A stretch of 64,000 bases of DNA, taken from the NCBI RefSeq assembly GCF_047675955.1, contig NC_132912.1, forward strand, positions 83,600,382 to 83,664,381, read 5' to 3'. This stretch comes from Chlorocebus sabaeus. Its lineage: Eukaryota; Chordata; Mammalia; Primates; Cercopithecidae. The position numbers and the translations under genes are program-made. Positions within the stretch are counted from its first letter, which is position 1, and every line of letters begins with the position of its first letter. Positions 59,861 to 64,000 of the stretch are shown piece by piece. The notes under the pieces are model-generated. The model saw nothing but the letters and a program-made list of their open reading frames with translations. It searched no databases and had not been told where the DNA came from.

Positions 59861-60319
59861 AGGTTACTCGACAAGTTTCTTAATCATAAGGCTAAAAAAA
59901 TTGTTAAAACAATTATTCTTAGACAGTAGACTGAAGGCATTCAACATTTCAGTGTGAGTAATTTGGATAGTGCAAAACACAGTTTCTTGGTGTTTACATT
60001 AATTATTTTATTTGTAGCTATTGATGCATTGCTTGAGAATTTGAAAATGTGAACAAGCATTCATTCTGATTAGAGGTTTCTTGGGAGCCAGAGCTTTATC
60101 ATGGATGTTAGAGCCTGCTTTTAGAATTCACAGAAACTCCTGCTATTAGTAGATTTTACATAGGGGCCTATTTAAGAGGAATCACATTGGCGATCATTTC
60201 TACTGTTGGAATTTTTGCAAGGAATCTTTTACATTTTGCAGATTGCTCTGTCAGCTAATCATTTTCTTTCTGGTAAGTCAATAGTAGCATGTTTGAAAAC
60301 ATAGACATCCTGTTCATCT
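59861..60319. other. Unassigned DNA
   Basis: Nothing recognised. Confidence 0.4.
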
Positions 60320-60450
60320 CTTTTTAATAAGAATGCTTTGAGATCTCCAAAGGCTGGGAATATATTTTATTCAAAAATTTATCCCAAATGCCAAGCACAT
60401 TTTTTGGCATTAATGAGATATTTTTTGAATAAAGAAATTCATGCATTGTT
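60320..60450 (+). repeat. L2 3'-end fragment
   Basis: 'aaaggctgggaatatattttattc..tatcccaaatgccaagcaca' and 'tttttgaataaagaaattcatg' resemble the L2 terminus. Confidence 0.5.
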
Positions 60451-61529
60451 TGTCTACAAAGTAGAATTGGATATCAGCCTCTTCTGTGTGGGCTTAGGAG
60501 GACTGCTGCAAATTTCCAGGAACTGGATAATGTTTTGAGGTAAAAGAGAAATTTTACCCCCTTAAAGTCCAGGGACCTACAGGACTAGATATAATTTCTT
60601 CCAAGACATGTTGGTGATATAACATGTGTTGTACATAAGCATCTTTTTGGGATTCCAAATGTTCACTGGTATATCTCAGGAGAATGCTTGGAAGTGGACT
60701 TCTGAGTGGAGTTGGCCAACATAAATCATGCTTATTTTAATCTGTGTTGTCTGTGAATCATTTTGTTTTTGACTTCCTCATGCCTGATCTTAACAGAAAA
60801 CCTGAGATTGTTAGAGAAATTTTATAGATCTTAAACAGAATATTTTATGTGTTTTTTTTTTTGAGAGGAGACCTGGAAATTTATAAATGAGGAGGAAAAA
60901 TGGAATGTTAGGGCAAGTTCAAAGGAGTAGAAATAAATTAGTAAAACAGGAAAAAAATCACAAAACAAGAGAATCTGTGTACAGCCATTGTCTCTGTCTC
61001 CTCTCTCTGTTTCCCATCATATTCAATAGTGTCCTTTTAGTTTTCTTGGTACCTAGGGAGTTCACACATTTTCCTTTATTGTTATGTTAAAGCTTATCAT
61101 CAGGACAGTAAAATTCCTTCATGTCAGAATAATAAAAATCTACTTTCTCTTCAAAGGAAGTTTCGTGTTTATCGGGGATAAACTGATAAAGGAATAAATT
61201 GTTCCATATGGCATTTGCAGCAAACGTGAACTGGGTGGGAGAAGTATTAGAGGACGCTTGAAAATTGACACGACCCAGGCACTTCTGAAACAGAAGATCA
61301 TAGACAATCCCTGAGTGGTAATATTCCCTTTACTTTGGAAGCAAATAGTTACCTTCCAGAAATTCACTTGACTCCTAAAAGTGGTCCATGAAATTTTCCC
61401 TAATCTGTACTGTGAAGATTATCCAAAATAATTGCCTCCTCTGAATTCAAATACAGTCATAACATAGCAACAATTTAATAAGTTTTGTAGTATAAAGTTA
61501 AAAAAAAATTCCTTGATCAGCTCAACTAT
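60451..61529. other. Unassigned DNA
   Basis: No gene recognised. 61140-61380 is complex single-copy-looking sequence. Confidence 0.4.
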
Positions 61530-61760
61530 TTCACTCTGGTGCGCATCTTCCTCTATGTCCAGTGGTACTTTGTTCATATCACGCTGTGCAAAGCACCTTA
61601 TGCTTAGATCATTGTCATTTCTTTGTTCACTAGTCCATGTAAGGTTTTTTTTTTTTTTTTTTTTTTTTTTGAAGACAGCAATCATGTTATTTTCGCCTCA
61701 GGGATGGCACAGACTGGCACATAGGAGTTGCTCAATGAATGCTTGAACAAGTGAATAAAT
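61530..61760 (+). repeat. L2 3' end interrupted by a T26 run
   Basis: Left half 'ctctatgtccagtggtactttgttcatatcacgctgtg', right half 'gacagcaatcatgttattttcgcctcagggatggcacagactggcacataggagttgctcaatgaatgcttg'. A homopolymer of 26 T (61645-61670) splits it. Confidence 0.65.
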
Positions 61761-62279
61761 GAATCTCTCCTATGTGCAGGGAACTATTATCACAGAAAAA
61801 GGTGATAAAGATAACTAACACTCCTTTAGCGAATTTGTAACTGCTTTGGACAGGCATGACACATCAAGAGGTATATTTACAAAGCAATTTATTTTTATCT
61901 CCTACTAGAGACGAAAATTTCTCTCTGTTGGGCTATTTCTTCCTCTGCTCCACTAAATTCTGGTCACTTAAAAATAAGACAAGATTCTCCAGTTGGTAAA
62001 TAAAATGTTGACACCTCTGTTATAGTCAAAACTCTAAACTTTATTATTATTATTATTATTATATAGAAATGTCTCCTCAGGCCTACTACAGTGGAGTGGT
62101 TGTGGAGATGCAAGAACTAGAGCTGCTGGGTGGCAAGGAGTCAGCCTCTTGGAGGCCTGTGGTCACAGCTGAGGAGTGTCTCACTAAAGGCTTTCACATT
62201 TTGGAAAATATAATAAGGTCTCAGAAGCTTAATTCCAGTTCAGTGTATTTTTAAAATGTCTTATTTTTTTGAGGCTAAG
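61761..62279. other. Unassigned DNA with (TTA)n
   Basis: A (TTA)7 tract lies at 62041-62062. No gene recognised. Confidence 0.45.
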
Positions 62280-62560
62280 AGTTCATTGGCTATAAATTAT
62301 GAATGACGAGAAAAGGCTAACCTTGAGGAAATCTGGGGAAGATAATTCTAGACAGAAGGAGCAGCAAGGGCAAAGACTGGGGAGCAGTAATGAGTTGGGA
62401 ATGTTTGAAGGAAAGAAGAAAAGTCAGGGTAACTGGAGTTCAGTGACTGATAGGGGATGGTATGGGATGGGAGCCAGAGTCTGGAATGGAGCAGATCATC
62501 TGGAGTCTGTGGTAAAGTTCTTTTCTTCCATCTGGAATGCAGCAGATCATCTAGAGTCTG
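62280..62560 (-). repeat. Ancient mammalian repeat fragment with a 51-bp tandem duplication
   Basis: 'gataattctagacagaaggagcagcaagggcaaagac' is a known mammalian-wide repeat phrase. Tandem units start at 62480 and 62531 (tctggaatggagcagatcat / tctggaatgcagcagatcat). Confidence 0.45.
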
Positions 62561-63112
<552 letters not shown>

Positions 63113-63400
63113 ATTATTAGGGTATTATTGACATACAAAAAGCTGTAAACATTGAATATATGCAATTTTATGTTTATGGAGATAACTATATACCCATGAA
63201 ACCATTATCACTGTTAATGCCATCAACTTATCTGTAACGTCCTAAGGCTTTCTCCTGGCACTGCTGTTTTTTGTTTGTTTTTGTTTTCTGTTTTCTGTTC
63301 AGAGTACTTACGATAAGATCTATCCTCTTAGAAAATTTTTAAGTATGTATTATTTTTAATAATAGGTCTTATATTAAACAATACATCTCAGGATCTTTAT
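63113..63400 (-). mobile_element. L1M 3'UTR fragment, antisense
   Basis: 'attattgacatacaaaaagctgtaaacattgaatatatgcaatttt', 'tatacccatgaaaccattatcac' match the antisense L1M 3' region. Confidence 0.65.
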
Positions 63401-63404
63401 CGTT

Positions 63405-63482
63405 TTTCTCCTCTCCTTTTTTCTTCCTTCCTTCTTTTCTTCTTTCTTTCCTTCCTTCTTTTTTCTTTCTCCTTTTTCTTTC
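63405..63482. repeat. Second pyrimidine-rich tract
   Basis: Irregular TTCC/TTTC/CTTT run of about 78 bases, 290 bp from the large tract. Confidence 0.9.
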
Positions 63483-64000
63483 TAAAATTTAATTTGCAAA
63501 ATGAAGTCCTTAGAGAGTATAAGAAGGTTAAAGAGGTGTTCTGATACACATTTTAAAAAGATACATCTGGCTGTCATATGAATAATTTGGTTGGTATAGA
63601 GTGCAAGAGAGAAGGGAAGCAGGAAAACAACTGGAGGATGTTTCAGTAGTTAATAAGGATCAAGCAGAGCAGGTAGGGCAATTCATTTTGTAGTTCAAAA
63701 GTAAGATGCAAAATAAGTTGCCAGGTCTTGGTCTTCAAATAACACTCTCTATTAAATGGAACTGGGTCTCCTTGGAGAAATGGTTGATTTCAGGACTGGG
63801 ACAGAGAAAGTACAAGATATAACCTGGAAAACTGTGTGGTAGAAATTCAGAACATACTCCAAAATTGATGGAGACATATCAGAAGGGTATAGAGAAGCCA
63901 ACTTGACATGGCTCACGTTGGCCAAATCTAGTACTACCTGAGCATCAAAATAAATGATGGCAGTATCACAATACAACACATTGAATAAAATAGTAAGACA
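63483..64000. other. Ancient repeat scrap and unassigned DNA
   Basis: 63530-63690 ('aaaaagatacatctggctgtcatatgaa', 'ggaggatgtttcagtagtt') looks like the same mammalian-wide repeat as 39505-39855. The rest up to the window end is unrecognised. Confidence 0.4.

Overview
The window is AT-rich primate nuclear DNA built almost entirely of interspersed repeats, and I found no intact protein-coding gene, tRNA, rRNA or snRNA gene. Alu elements, L1, THE1/MST-type LTRs, MIR and L2 place it in a simian primate. The two youngest Alus (19363-19672 and 37431-37768) carry what I know as Old World monkey AluY variants, such as 'agatccggccactgcactcc' where human AluY has 'gatcgcgccactgcactcc'. A macaque-, baboon- or vervet-like genome therefore fits better than human or ape.

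Layout. 1-9595: an MLT1-type LTR at the left edge, MIR and L2 scraps, an old L1 3' end, a MER5-like transposon copy and one AluS. 9596-13418: a long antisense L1 with a second L1 segment inside it and a 26-bp perfect inverted duplication. 13419-22746: LTR remnants and four Alus, then about 3 kb of apparently single-copy DNA. 22747-25090: an ERVL-MaLR (MST-type) element with two LTRs, internal region and 5-bp target-site duplication. 25091-30900: Alus, a THE1 solo LTR, MIR, a hAT element and an ERVL pol (integrase) relic. 30905-35335: an antisense L1 that keeps its 5' end, including an ORF1 remnant and a 5'UTR with a 112-bp tandem array.

35336-46260: single-copy DNA, the young AluY, an ancient element with a motif shared across vertebrates, a shredded L1M, and at 42830-43100 a single-copy block with an exon-like splice-site pair and TAAT-rich motifs. 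This is the best candidate for a functional element. 46261-53340: two THE1 solo LTRs, a 5'-truncated L1, Alus, MIR/L2, and a 993-bp solo LTR of an ERVK-class (class II) retrovirus with a 6-bp duplication. 53829-56325: a second, inverted MST-type element. 56326-64000: mostly single-copy DNA with MIR/L2 relics, ending in a roughly 550-bp pure pyrimidine tract that reads as long GGAA and GAAA arrays on the minus strand, then an L1M 3' end.

Nothing here works as an operon or pathway. The window reads as intergenic or deep intronic DNA whose history is one of layered retrotransposition. Repeat family names are from memory of consensus sequences. Class and orientation are safer than subfamily, and boundaries without a target-site duplication are approximate.
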